A stretch of DNA of 34,978 nucleotides. Source: Chloroflexota bacterium (GTDB lineage Bacteria > Chloroflexota > Dehalococcoidia > Lucifugimonadales > Lucifugimonadaceae). The translations under genes and the position numbers were made by a program. Under the pieces are notes generated by a model that was not told where the DNA came from, made no database searches, and saw nothing but the letters and a program-made list of their open reading frames with translations. This document shows positions 26,980 to 33,919 of this stretch, piece after piece (positions within the stretch are counted from its first letter, which is position 1; each line of letters starts with the position of its first letter). The stretch lies in the NCBI GenBank assembly GCA_002714425.1, contig PAXI01000012.1, positions 1 to 34,978 on the forward strand, read 5' to 3'.

Positions 26980-27492
26980 ATGAATAATTTTATCAACCAT
27001 TATTCATTAATAATCTTTATCCCTATTTTGGTAGTTATTTTATTATTTATAATTTTTAAAATAACAAAAAACAAATTTTTATCATTATTTTTATTTTCTC
27101 TAAGTATTTTTGTAATTTTTATAATAATTAATTCACTCACACCAAAAGAATTAGATCAAAAAGTTGACTCATCTGACGTACTAAATTACGATAAAATTAA
27201 ATTTATTCAAATATACTCAAAAACTTGTATAGGTTGCATAATCAATGAACCATTTATCAGAGAGCTTGAGCTTGAGCTAGTTAATAAATTTAGTTTAGAT
27301 GTTATATTTTTAAAATTAGATGTAAGTAATAAAAATAACTTTGGGATAATAAAAGATTTAAATGCTTTTACTACCCCAAGTTACCTAATATTGTCTAATG
27401 AAAATAAAATACTATGGAAACAGTCAGGTGGGCTAATTAACAAAAAAGAAGTAACTAATCAAATTGATAATTATATGGTATCAATCAACTGA
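26980..27492 (+). CDS. Membrane-anchored thioredoxin-fold protein
   Basis: 170 aa. Two N-terminal hydrophobic helices (about residues 9-26 and 32-52) precede a thioredoxin-like domain with the redox motif CIGC (Cys83, Cys86) and the cis-proline motif FTTPSYLIL. The CXXC domain probably faces outside, though topology with two helices needs checking. A role in extracytoplasmic thiol exchange or cytochrome/disulfide maturation is possible; no partner such as CcdA or DsbB is nearby. Starts three bases after the UbiA-like gene, so probably co-transcribed. Its last 22 bases overlap the convergent PfkB gene. Confidence 0.8.
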   Translation: MNNFINHYSLIIFIPILVVILLFIIFKITKNKFLSLFLFSLSIFVIFIIINSLTPKELDQKVDSSDVLNYDKIKFIQIYSKTCIGCIINEPFIRELELELVNKFSLDVIFLKLDVSNKNNFGIIKDLNAFTTPSYLILSNENKILWKQSGGLINKKEVTNQIDNYMVSIN

Positions 27493-28322
27493 TGAATTTC
27501 TCTATCAATCAATCTAAATTCTAATCCTTTATACTTAATAGATATTGCCGAGCATGCATTAGCAAATTGAGCTGATTCAATATGATTTTTGCCTTGAGAA
27601 ATTGCTATGGTAAAGGAAGTAGCCCAGACATCTCCAGCACCATTAAGATCCTTATGTTTAACTTCAAATGCCGGCACTAAAATACTTTCATTATTTGTAA
27701 AAATTTCAACTCCTCGATTACCTTTTGTTACACAAAGATATTTAGAAATTTTACTTAGATCTGACAAACTAATGTTAGCAGATATTAATTCATCATTTGA
27801 AACAACTACTATATCCCACTTTCCTTTATGAATTTTTGAAATATTATTTTTTAGAAAAACACTTGAATTATTACGCTTTTCTCTTAACCAACCAGATGGA
27901 ACTAAACACGAAATTTCATTGTTAAACCAATCATAGCAATCAGGAGAAATTTCATCAAATAAAGGTGCTACAAAAAGAATTTTTGTAGAAAGATTTTTTG
28001 GTAAATTGTTAGCAGTAATATGGGTAGAAAAATCAAATAATTTTTGCACTCGAGTTTGGCCAGAAAAATAGTTATAAAATACTGGAATCTTTGCTTTATT
28101 TTTTCTTATAAGATCTACTTGTTTTAAATATTTTTTTAGGGGATAATCATCACTGATTGAGGTAACCATACCTGTTCTTAGCCCTAAGTCCATAGAAGTT
28201 TTAGCTGAGTAGGCCGCTGCTCCACCAGCAACAGGACTATGATTGATAACATCGTCATATTTATTTCTGTCATATGAAAGGCTACCTACAGAAATAAAAT
28301 CATACAAAAATTTATTTTTCAT
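27471..28322 (-). CDS. PfkB-family carbohydrate kinase
   Basis: Predicted ATP-dependent sugar or nucleoside kinase, 283 aa, a little short for the family. The substrate-side glycine motif is GGAAAYSAKTSMDLGL (from about residue 33). The ATP/anion-hole signature is DLNGAGDVWATSF near residue 228, containing the catalytic Asp of GAGD. The middle (KILFVAPLFDEI, LVPSGWLREK) looks like the subgroup often annotated simply as PfkB family. The substrate cannot be told. It starts nine bases after jag, so it appears to be the last gene of the rpmH-yidC run, an unusual place for such a kinase. Confidence 0.85.
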   Translation of the reverse strand: MKNKFLYDFISVGSLSYDRNKYDDVINHSPVAGGAAAYSAKTSMDLGLRTGMVTSISDDYPLKKYLKQVDLIRKNKAKIPVFYNYFSGQTRVQKLFDFSTHITANNLPKNLSTKILFVAPLFDEISPDCYDWFNNEISCLVPSGWLREKRNNSSVFLKNNISKIHKGKWDIVVVSNDELISANISLSDLSKISKYLCVTKGNRGVEIFTNNESILVPAFEVKHKDLNGAGDVWATSFTIAISQGKNHIESAQFANACSAISIKYKGLEFRLIDREIHQLIDTI

Positions 28323-28331
28323 AAATAAAAA

Positions 28332-29099
28332 TTATTTTGGTTTTACGACAACAAATCTGTCTCTACCTTTACCTTCTGACTCTGTAACTATTTTAGAATT
28401 TTTAGAAAGAGCAACATGTATTATTCTTCTATCTACGGGTGACATAGGCTCCAATGTTCTCTCTTCGCCTGATTCAATGACTTCTTTTGCTAAATTTCTT
28501 GCAATATTCCTGAGCGTCCTAACTCTTCTTCTTCTATAATCTTCAATGTCAATCTGTATATTTGATTTTCTACCTAATTGTTTACTAGTAATCATTCTAA
28601 CTAAAAATTGTATTGACTGAAGTGTTTCTCCTCTTTTTCCGATAAGCAACGCTGAATCTTCGCCTTCTATTTCAAATGACACCCTTGAACTATTTGAATC
28701 TTCACGAATATACGTATCTGCCACTACTCCGATTGAACTTAAAAAATAATCTAAAAGTTCTGAAGACAATTGTTCAACTTCTTGGATGTTTTCAGAAGAT
28801 TCACTTTTAGTGGATTCATCGTCCTTAGGAGTAAAATTTTTACTTTCTTTAGGTTTCACATCAGATTTTTTTTCTTTTTTATTTTTAGCCACTGATTTCT
28901 TTTGAGTTTTCGTAGTTTTTTTTGATTGCAAAAGCGTGACTGTAATTTCCGCTGGCTCACCTCCAAAGCCCATAATTCCAGATCTACCGGGATTATCTAC
29001 CTTTATGTCTATTTCTTCTAGCTCGACGCCCATCTCTTTTAGCGCGATTTCGGTTGCTTCGTCTACTGTTTTTCCCGAGAATTTCTTCATCTTCGTCAT
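28332..29099 (-). CDS. jag: RNA-binding protein Jag (KhpB)
   Basis: KH/R3H RNA-binding protein linked to cell-division and envelope control in Gram-positive bacteria. 255 aa. Jag-N domain (1-55; FSGKTVDEATEIALKEMG, GRSGIMGFGG), a Lys/Ser/Glu-rich linker (57-107), a KH-like domain with the GKRG loop (154-157) and an R3H domain with Arg224 and His228 (SPVDRRIIHVALS). Start ATG 29099: GGAGG lies nine bases upstream. The first 107 bases overlap the 3' end of yidC in another frame. Confidence 0.94.
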   Translation of the reverse strand: MTKMKKFSGKTVDEATEIALKEMGVELEEIDIKVDNPGRSGIMGFGGEPAEITVTLLQSKKTTKTQKKSVAKNKKEKKSDVKPKESKNFTPKDDESTKSESSENIQEVEQLSSELLDYFLSSIGVVADTYIREDSNSSRVSFEIEGEDSALLIGKRGETLQSIQFLVRMITSKQLGRKSNIQIDIEDYRRRRVRTLRNIARNLAKEVIESGEERTLEPMSPVDRRIIHVALSKNSKIVTESEGKGRDRFVVVKPK

Positions 29100-29961
29100 T
29101 GCTACTTTCCTCCTTGTTATTGTTTTTTGTATTTGGATTAGATTCCATTTCTAAAAGTTGCTTTCTTTCCAAACGAGTTTGCTCTGTCCCAAGATATAAA
29201 TTACCGAAAAGTTCTATCGGTTGTTTCCCACTTGCATAATATTGTATGATCACACCAACAATGTTTGAAAATAATATATATAGACCTAAACCTGCTGGAA
29301 ATTGCCATGTAAAAAATCCAAACATTATTGGCATCATCCAAAGCATCATTTGATTAGTTTGTCTTTGCCTAGGGTCAGACGTAGGATTTGTTGTCATTTT
29401 TTGCTGTACAAACATTGATACCCCTACTAAAACAGGTAATAAATAATTCCATGGAAAATATGCGCTAGAAACTAAGTCAACTAGCAAAATACCAAGAAAC
29501 TCGCTATCAAAAGGAACTACTGAAATAGCAGGATTCCATGAGTAAAATAGAGTTGATAATTTCGCCATTCCCTCTGGAGTTGAAGGCATTGTTTGAACAA
29601 TTGCACGATATAAACCTATCCATAGTGGCATCTGAATTATCATTGGACCTAGACATCCTATAGGACTTACTCCAGCTTCTCTGTAAAGGCCCATTGTTTC
29701 AGATGACATTTTTCTTCTCGCATCGCCTGATTTACCTTTATATTTTTCCTGAATAGCCTTCATTTTAGGTTGTATAGATTGTAATTTTTTCATCTGACTA
29801 GTCTGCCTGATAGTAAGCGGGATCATTAATATTCGAATAAATATTGTAAAAACAATTATACTTAGTCCAAAATTAGAAAATAATATATAGTAAAGTATAG
29901 CCAAACTATTAATCATTGGCCTCATTATTATTTCTAACCACAAAGTTCCTAAAAATTCCAT
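28993..29961 (-). CDS. yidC: Membrane protein insertase YidC
   Basis: Inserts proteins into the cytoplasmic membrane with or without Sec. 322 aa, the short Gram-positive/Oxa1-like form without the large periplasmic domain. The key hydrophilic-groove arginine is Arg43 (IFIRILMIPLT). Other landmarks: GVSPIGCLGPMIIQMPLWIGLYRAI and the late helices MMPIMFGFFTWQFPAGLGLYI. The C-terminus (about 285-322) is acidic and then strongly basic (RRSNRNRAKRDGRRARRNRHKGR region), which in this family helps bind ribosomes. That basic tail is encoded inside the jag gene in a different frame. Start ATG 29961, 18 bases after the lipoprotein gene. Confidence 0.95.
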   Translation of the reverse strand: MEFLGTLWLEIIMRPMINSLAILYYILFSNFGLSIIVFTIFIRILMIPLTIRQTSQMKKLQSIQPKMKAIQEKYKGKSGDARRKMSSETMGLYREAGVSPIGCLGPMIIQMPLWIGLYRAIVQTMPSTPEGMAKLSTLFYSWNPAISVVPFDSEFLGILLVDLVSSAYFPWNYLLPVLVGVSMFVQQKMTTNPTSDPRQRQTNQMMLWMMPIMFGFFTWQFPAGLGLYILFSNIVGVIIQYYASGKQPIELFGNLYLGTEQTRLERKQLLEMESNPNTKNNNKEESSNDEDEEILGKNSRRSNRNRAKRDGRRARRNRHKGR

Positions 29962-29979
29962 CTTGATACCCCAAATATC

Positions 29980-31206
29980 CTAACCATCACAGAAACCTCC
30001 TGAATCTAAATCAAAGCAACCTTCAAGATTAGTTGAAATGGTCGAAAACCACCTAAACTCATTATTGGTTTGTAGATAAATTCTTTCATCATGAAATATA
30101 GGACTTGAAACAACTGAGTCTTCAGTAATGAACATTCCAAGTTCCCTTCCATCTAATACAGAAATTATATAAACATTTTTCTCAGAAGAAGGAATAGCTA
30201 GAGATCGTTCTGTAATAGTTCCTCTGCTACGATTAAATAAAACAGGACTAGAAACTATTTGACCTTCTGGAATTTTCGTTTTCCAAATCGTTTCACCAGT
30301 ATCATCTTTGAGAGAATAAATTTCTCCAGCCAATGAAAATACGAATAAATTATCATCTTCAATGATTGCTGGAGTACCTATCCAAGAATCTAATTTTTTA
30401 CTCCATTCGCCTAATTTGGAATCTAATTGAGTAATATTATTTTTTTTATCACTAGAAATATTTATTTTGTAAAGTGTATTAGAGAAATCTCCAAAATATA
30501 TGAAATCGCCGTTTATGTAAAGAGAACTATAAATTGCGCCTTTTGATTGAAAAGTCCAAAGAATTCTATCACTAGGATTCATGTAATTTTCATCCGACGA
30601 CAAATCTATTGCGTACAACACTCCAGACATTGTTGGTACATATGCGATGGAATTATTTATGAGTACACCTCCCCAAGAGGCTCCAGATAAAGGTAATCTC
30701 CAAGATTCATATAAGTAATTATCATCTAAAATAAACTCAAAAAAATAGCCTGGATCAGAATTACTTGTATCAGATATTGATGAAGTAGAAACATATATCT
30801 TTTCATCAAGTTTAGCTATAGGACCAATTAATTTTGTCTTTAATTGATATCCATCTTCTCCCCATAATAATAGACCCGAATTTTTATTAATTTTATAAAT
30901 CTGGCCTTCACAATCATCACCTCTACATGAATATGCTGTTCCAATAAAGTCATTGCCAACAGATATCGGACTTGAATATGTAGAACCTACACTAACATTA
31001 TTTTTATAACCCCAGTTCCTATCAACCGTATTAGAGTTTAAATCGAACTGAACGAACTCACCTTTTTTCGTTGGGACAATAATTTTTTCATCATATATTA
31101 GAGGGTCCGCCCAGCCTCCTTGTGGAGAAAGATCATTCATACAGCCAGAGAAAAATATCGTAACTAGTATAAACAAAAAAATTGATAATTTACTTTTCTG
31201 AATCAC
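29980..31206 (-). CDS. PQQ-like beta-propeller lipoprotein
   Basis: 408 aa. The N-terminus MIQKSKLSIFLFILVTIFFSGC is a lipoprotein signal with the lipid-accepting Cys22. The rest is a series of beta-propeller blades with PQQ/BamB-like wording: SGVLYAIDLSS, NTLYKINISSD, GEIYSLKDDTGETIWKTKI, KNVYIISVLDGRE. The likely location is the outer face of the membrane. The start is GTG at 31206 with AGGAG ten bases before it; one base separates it from the yidD stop. No catalytic residue is recognisable, so a scaffold role is more likely than an enzyme. It sits between yidD and yidC, where no such gene normally is. BamB is the nearest analogue, but outer-membrane assembly is not expected in a monoderm. 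Confidence 0.85.
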   Translation of the reverse strand: MIQKSKLSIFLFILVTIFFSGCMNDLSPQGGWADPLIYDEKIIVPTKKGEFVQFDLNSNTVDRNWGYKNNVSVGSTYSSPISVGNDFIGTAYSCRGDDCEGQIYKINKNSGLLLWGEDGYQLKTKLIGPIAKLDEKIYVSTSSISDTSNSDPGYFFEFILDDNYLYESWRLPLSGASWGGVLINNSIAYVPTMSGVLYAIDLSSDENYMNPSDRILWTFQSKGAIYSSLYINGDFIYFGDFSNTLYKINISSDKKNNITQLDSKLGEWSKKLDSWIGTPAIIEDDNLFVFSLAGEIYSLKDDTGETIWKTKIPEGQIVSSPVLFNRSRGTITERSLAIPSSEKNVYIISVLDGRELGMFITEDSVVSSPIFHDERIYLQTNNEFRWFSTISTNLEGCFDLDSGGFCDG

Positions 31207-31207
31207 T

Positions 31208-31435
31208 TTAATTTTTCTCCTGAATCTTTACAGGATCATATATAACTTTATTTGATGGACGACATTTAAGGATTCTAACTAAACTCATATACATCCCCTT
31301 GATTATGCCAAATTCACAAAAGGCCTCGTATGAATATTCGGAGCAAGTAGGATAATACCTACATTGACTAGGTAAGTATGGAGAGATTGAAAGTTTATAA
31401 AACTTCCATACTAATTTTACTATTCTATTTTTCAT
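31208..31435 (-). CDS. yidD: Membrane protein insertion efficiency factor YidD
   Basis: 75 aa, peripheral membrane helper of YidC. The family core is clear: KFYKLSISPYLPSQCRYYPTCSEYSYEAF with its conserved cysteines, then RILKCRPSN. Start ATG 31435 overlaps the end of rnpA by 11 bases, as is usual in the rpmH-rnpA-yidD-yidC cluster. Confidence 0.95.
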   Translation of the reverse strand: MKNRIVKLVWKFYKLSISPYLPSQCRYYPTCSEYSYEAFCEFGIIKGMYMSLVRILKCRPSNKVIYDPVKIQEKN

Positions 31436-31799
31436 TTAAATTTTCGGAATTTGTAGTAGTTATTGGAATAACAGATAAGTATTGCAAAGAACTTATAAAA
31501 GTTTTTCTAAATAATTTAAAGTCTGTTTCTAGCGATTCTTTCTTTGGTATAACTACTATGTCCCAACCCTTTTGTATATTGTGTGTACTAATAAATAAAC
31601 TTCTTAATCTTCTCTTAATTAAATTTCTTTTGTGTGCACTGCCAACCGATTTAGAAACAGATAGTCCCAATCTAGTAATGCCTAATGTATTAGATTTAAC
31701 TGATACATCTATAAGTGGACTATTAAACCATTTTCCCAAATTATAAACTTCTGCAAATTCTTTAGTTTTAGTAATACGATATTTCCGAGAAAAGTCCAA
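31425..31799 (-). CDS. rnpA: Ribonuclease P protein component
   Basis: Protein subunit that helps RNase P RNA bind pre-tRNA. 124 aa. The RNR-type motif is present as KRNLIKRRLR (57-66), with RLGLSVSKSVGSAHKR before it and GWDIVVIPK after it. The N-terminus FSRKYRITKTKEFAEVY matches the family. The start is TTG at 31799, five bases after the rpmH stop with no ribosome binding site, so it is probably translated by coupling. Only the start codon is uncertain. Confidence 0.94.
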   Translation of the reverse strand: MDFSRKYRITKTKEFAEVYNLGKWFNSPLIDVSVKSNTLGITRLGLSVSKSVGSAHKRNLIKRRLRSLFISTHNIQKGWDIVVIPKKESLETDFKLFRKTFISSLQYLSVIPITTTNSENLNEK

Positions 31800-31804
31800 G
31801 TTAA

Positions 31805-31942
31805 CTATACTGTTAAGTGCAATCTGCCCTTGCTTCTACGTCTAGCCAATACGGAACGACCATTCTTGGAACTCATTCTTGAGCGAAATCCATGAACTCG
31901 CATTCTTCTTCTGTTTTTAGGCTGATAAGTACGTTTAGGCAT
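31805..31942 (-). CDS. rpmH: 50S ribosomal protein L34
   Basis: Found by reading the minus strand directly: ATG at 31942, 45 codons, stop TAG at 31805-31807. The protein [20 protein letters not shown], then [20 protein letters not shown] and LHLTV, is a standard L34 of normal length. First gene of the rpmH-rnpA-yidD-yidC-jag run. dnaA is not next to it. Confidence 0.97.
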   Translation of the reverse strand: MPKRTYQPKNRRRMRVHGFRSRMSSKNGRSVLARRRSKGRLHLTV

Positions 31943-31977
31943 AATTTCAAAAAAGTTATTTATTTTACTTATTAAGT

Positions 31978-32004
31978 TTAATAGCCTAAATAACGGAATG
32001 TCAA
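31978..32004 (-). promoter_or_regulatory. Predicted rpmH operon promoter
   Basis: Minus strand TTGACA (32004-31999), a perfect -35 box, then TATTAA (31983-31978) after 15 bases or TTAAAC (31981-31976) after 17. Transcription would begin about 35 bases before rpmH. The 155-base divergent gap (31943-32097) also holds TTGATT at 32021-32026, which could be the -35 for the GreA-like gene, but no clear -10 follows. No DnaA boxes are visible. Confidence 0.5.
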
Positions 32005-32097
32005 TGGAAAAAATAACTAGTTGATTTGTCTTAATGAAGTTTCAGAATTATCATTAAAGGTGGTTTATGTTTAAATATCAAGTGGGAAAAATTAATT

Positions 32098-32931
32098 ATG
32101 AGTGAAGAAATCACAAAAAACGGCGAATCTAAAGAAGAAATTTCAATAACTATCAATGATGCATTTCAAGAATATGTCCAGCAACTCCCCAAAAAAAATA
32201 AAAGAAACTCACAATCCGACGTTGCAAAATTTGTTAGATGGATTGGGGGAGAAAGATTCACATCTTCTATAGCACCATCAGAAATTGGTGAATATAATGA
32301 AAATTTTGGGCCAAAAAATACCTCTAGAGATCTTACCGATAGAATTACATCTACTAAAGAATTTTTGATCTTTATGAAAAAGAAAGAATATGTGAAGTTA
32401 AATCTAGCGACACACTTAAGGTTGCGCAAATCTAAAGTTTCTTCCAAAGGTAAATCTATGATTTCTAGTCCCACTATTAGACTAACGCAAAGTGGTTATA
32501 ATGAGATGACTAAGCAGCTTGCATCCCTTCAAAAAGAACGAATTAAATTGACTGCTGAAATACAAAGAGCTGCAGCAGATGGTGATGTTAGAGAGAATGC
32601 CCCGCTTGAAGCAGCAAGGGAAAGTCAAGGGATGACGCTAGGAAAGATTAGAGAAATTGAAGCTACACTAAAGGCAGCAGTAGTTATAGATGGCTCAAAG
32701 AGTAATTCTAAAATTGTTCAAATAGGCTCTAAACTTGAATTAACAGATAAAACCTCAAAAACTTCAGGGAAGTATCAACTAGTTGAGGCTAATGAAGCAA
32801 ATCCTTTAGATGGAAAAATCTCAACAGTTTCTCCACTTGGATCTGCAGTTCTTGGACAAAATGTTGGAGAAGAGGTAAATGTTAATACACCAAGAGGAAA
32901 TCAAGTATATATAATAAGTAAAATATTATAA
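32098..32931 (+). CDS. GreA-type transcript cleavage factor with N-terminal SAM-like domain
   Basis: 277 aa, against about 158 for normal GreA. Residues 125-277 are GreA-like: IRLTQSGYNEMTKQLASLQKE opens the coiled coil, the tip GDVREN keeps the two acidic residues Asp163 and Glu166 used for RNA cleavage by RNA polymerase, and the C-terminal domain has ISTVSPLGSAVLGQNVGEEV and TPRG. Residues 20-111 are extra and read like the core-binding (SAM-like) domain of XerC/XerD-type recombinases: a four-helix pattern ending KEFLIFMKKKEYVKLNLATHLRLRK. No recombinase catalytic domain is present. The usual AEYHAA after the tip is APLEAA. Function is probably RNA polymerase rescue plus an added DNA- or protein-binding module; whether another plain greA exists is unknown. 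Confidence 0.85.
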   Translation: MSEEITKNGESKEEISITINDAFQEYVQQLPKKNKRNSQSDVAKFVRWIGGERFTSSIAPSEIGEYNENFGPKNTSRDLTDRITSTKEFLIFMKKKEYVKLNLATHLRLRKSKVSSKGKSMISSPTIRLTQSGYNEMTKQLASLQKERIKLTAEIQRAAADGDVRENAPLEAARESQGMTLGKIREIEATLKAAVVIDGSKSNSKIVQIGSKLELTDKTSKTSGKYQLVEANEANPLDGKISTVSPLGSAVLGQNVGEEVNVNTPRGNQVYIISKIL

Positions 32932-32967
32932 TTTTTTTAAGCTAAAAATAGGATTTCGGAAAATATA

Positions 32968-33909
32968 TTGGTAACTTTTTCACACTGGATAATTTTTAAT
33001 ATAGTTCTTGTCATTGCATTAATCATTGATCTATATGTTTCTCGTCAAACAAAAGAAGTATCAATGAAAGAGGCTGCTTACAGAACACTTTTTTGGACAG
33101 GAGTTGCTGCAGCAATTGGTGCATGGATCTTCATAGAGATCGGTTCAACAAAATTAGGGATAGAGTATACTACAGCATATGTGGCGGAAAGAGCCTTAAG
33201 CCTTGATAACTTATTTGTCTTTATTGTTATATTCAAATATTTTAAACTTCCTAAAAAATACGAAGCAAAAGGTCTCTTATACGGGATTCTTGGAGCTCTT
33301 ATTTTTAGAGCATTATTTATAACAATTGGTGTTGCAGCTATAAATACCTTTTCATGGTTTTTACTTATATTAGGTGGATTCCTAATATACACAGCCTATA
33401 AATTAGCTTTTGCAGGTGATCATGAAGTTGACCCATCAAATAACCTTGCAGTGAAAGCTTTTAAAAAAATTATGCCTGTAACTAAAGAATATCATGGAAC
33501 CAAATTTTTCACTAAAATAAAAAATGTCCGATATGCTACACCTTTCTTGATGGTAGTAATAGTACTCGAAACATCAGACATAATTTTTGCAATTGATTCA
33601 ATCCCTACGGTTTTTGGAATTACTGATGACCCATTTATAGTATGGAGTTCTAACACTATGGCTATACTTGGCATGAGGCCATTATACTTCCTACTTGCTG
33701 GCATGGTAAACATCTTTAGATATCTCCAGTATGGATTGGCTTTAATTCTAGGCTTTATAGGCTTAAAAATGATAGTGGAATATTTATTTCATGGTTTTCA
33801 TATAATTAGCGAATTAGGAGATGTATACCTTTCCTTAGCAATAATAATTTCTATTATAATGGGTAGTATAATATTTTCATTTGTTAAACCAGAAAAAACT
33901 CATAAATGA
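32968..33909 (+). CDS. TerC-family integral membrane protein
   Basis: 313 aa with about eight or nine transmembrane helices. The family's acidic membrane motifs are present: AERALSLDNLFVF (Glu74, Asp80) and ETSDIIFAIDS (Glu201, Asp204, Asp210). Relatives include Alx and TerC, linked to manganese export or metal loading of secreted proteins; the tellurite-resistance name is historical. The start is TTG at 32968 with a weak CGGA upstream; no closer ATG fits. It follows the GreA-like gene by 36 bases and ends ten bases before the oxidase. Confidence 0.92.
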   Translation: MVTFSHWIIFNIVLVIALIIDLYVSRQTKEVSMKEAAYRTLFWTGVAAAIGAWIFIEIGSTKLGIEYTTAYVAERALSLDNLFVFIVIFKYFKLPKKYEAKGLLYGILGALIFRALFITIGVAAINTFSWFLLILGGFLIYTAYKLAFAGDHEVDPSNNLAVKAFKKIMPVTKEYHGTKFFTKIKNVRYATPFLMVVIVLETSDIIFAIDSIPTVFGITDDPFIVWSSNTMAILGMRPLYFLLAGMVNIFRYLQYGLALILGFIGLKMIVEYLFHGFHIISELGDVYLSLAIIISIIMGSIIFSFVKPEKTHK

Positions 33910-33919
33910 TTGAATAATA

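Noticed and set aside
28993-29099. Frameshift or gene fusion of yidC and jag
   Set aside because: Both proteins have family-typical ends: the YidC basic tail with stop, and a Jag start with a strong ribosome binding site.
32098-32440. A tyrosine recombinase or integrase remnant (mobile element)
   Set aside because: Only a core-binding-like domain is present, in frame with a complete GreA; the catalytic Arg-His-Arg-Tyr half, attachment sites and other mobile genes are absent.
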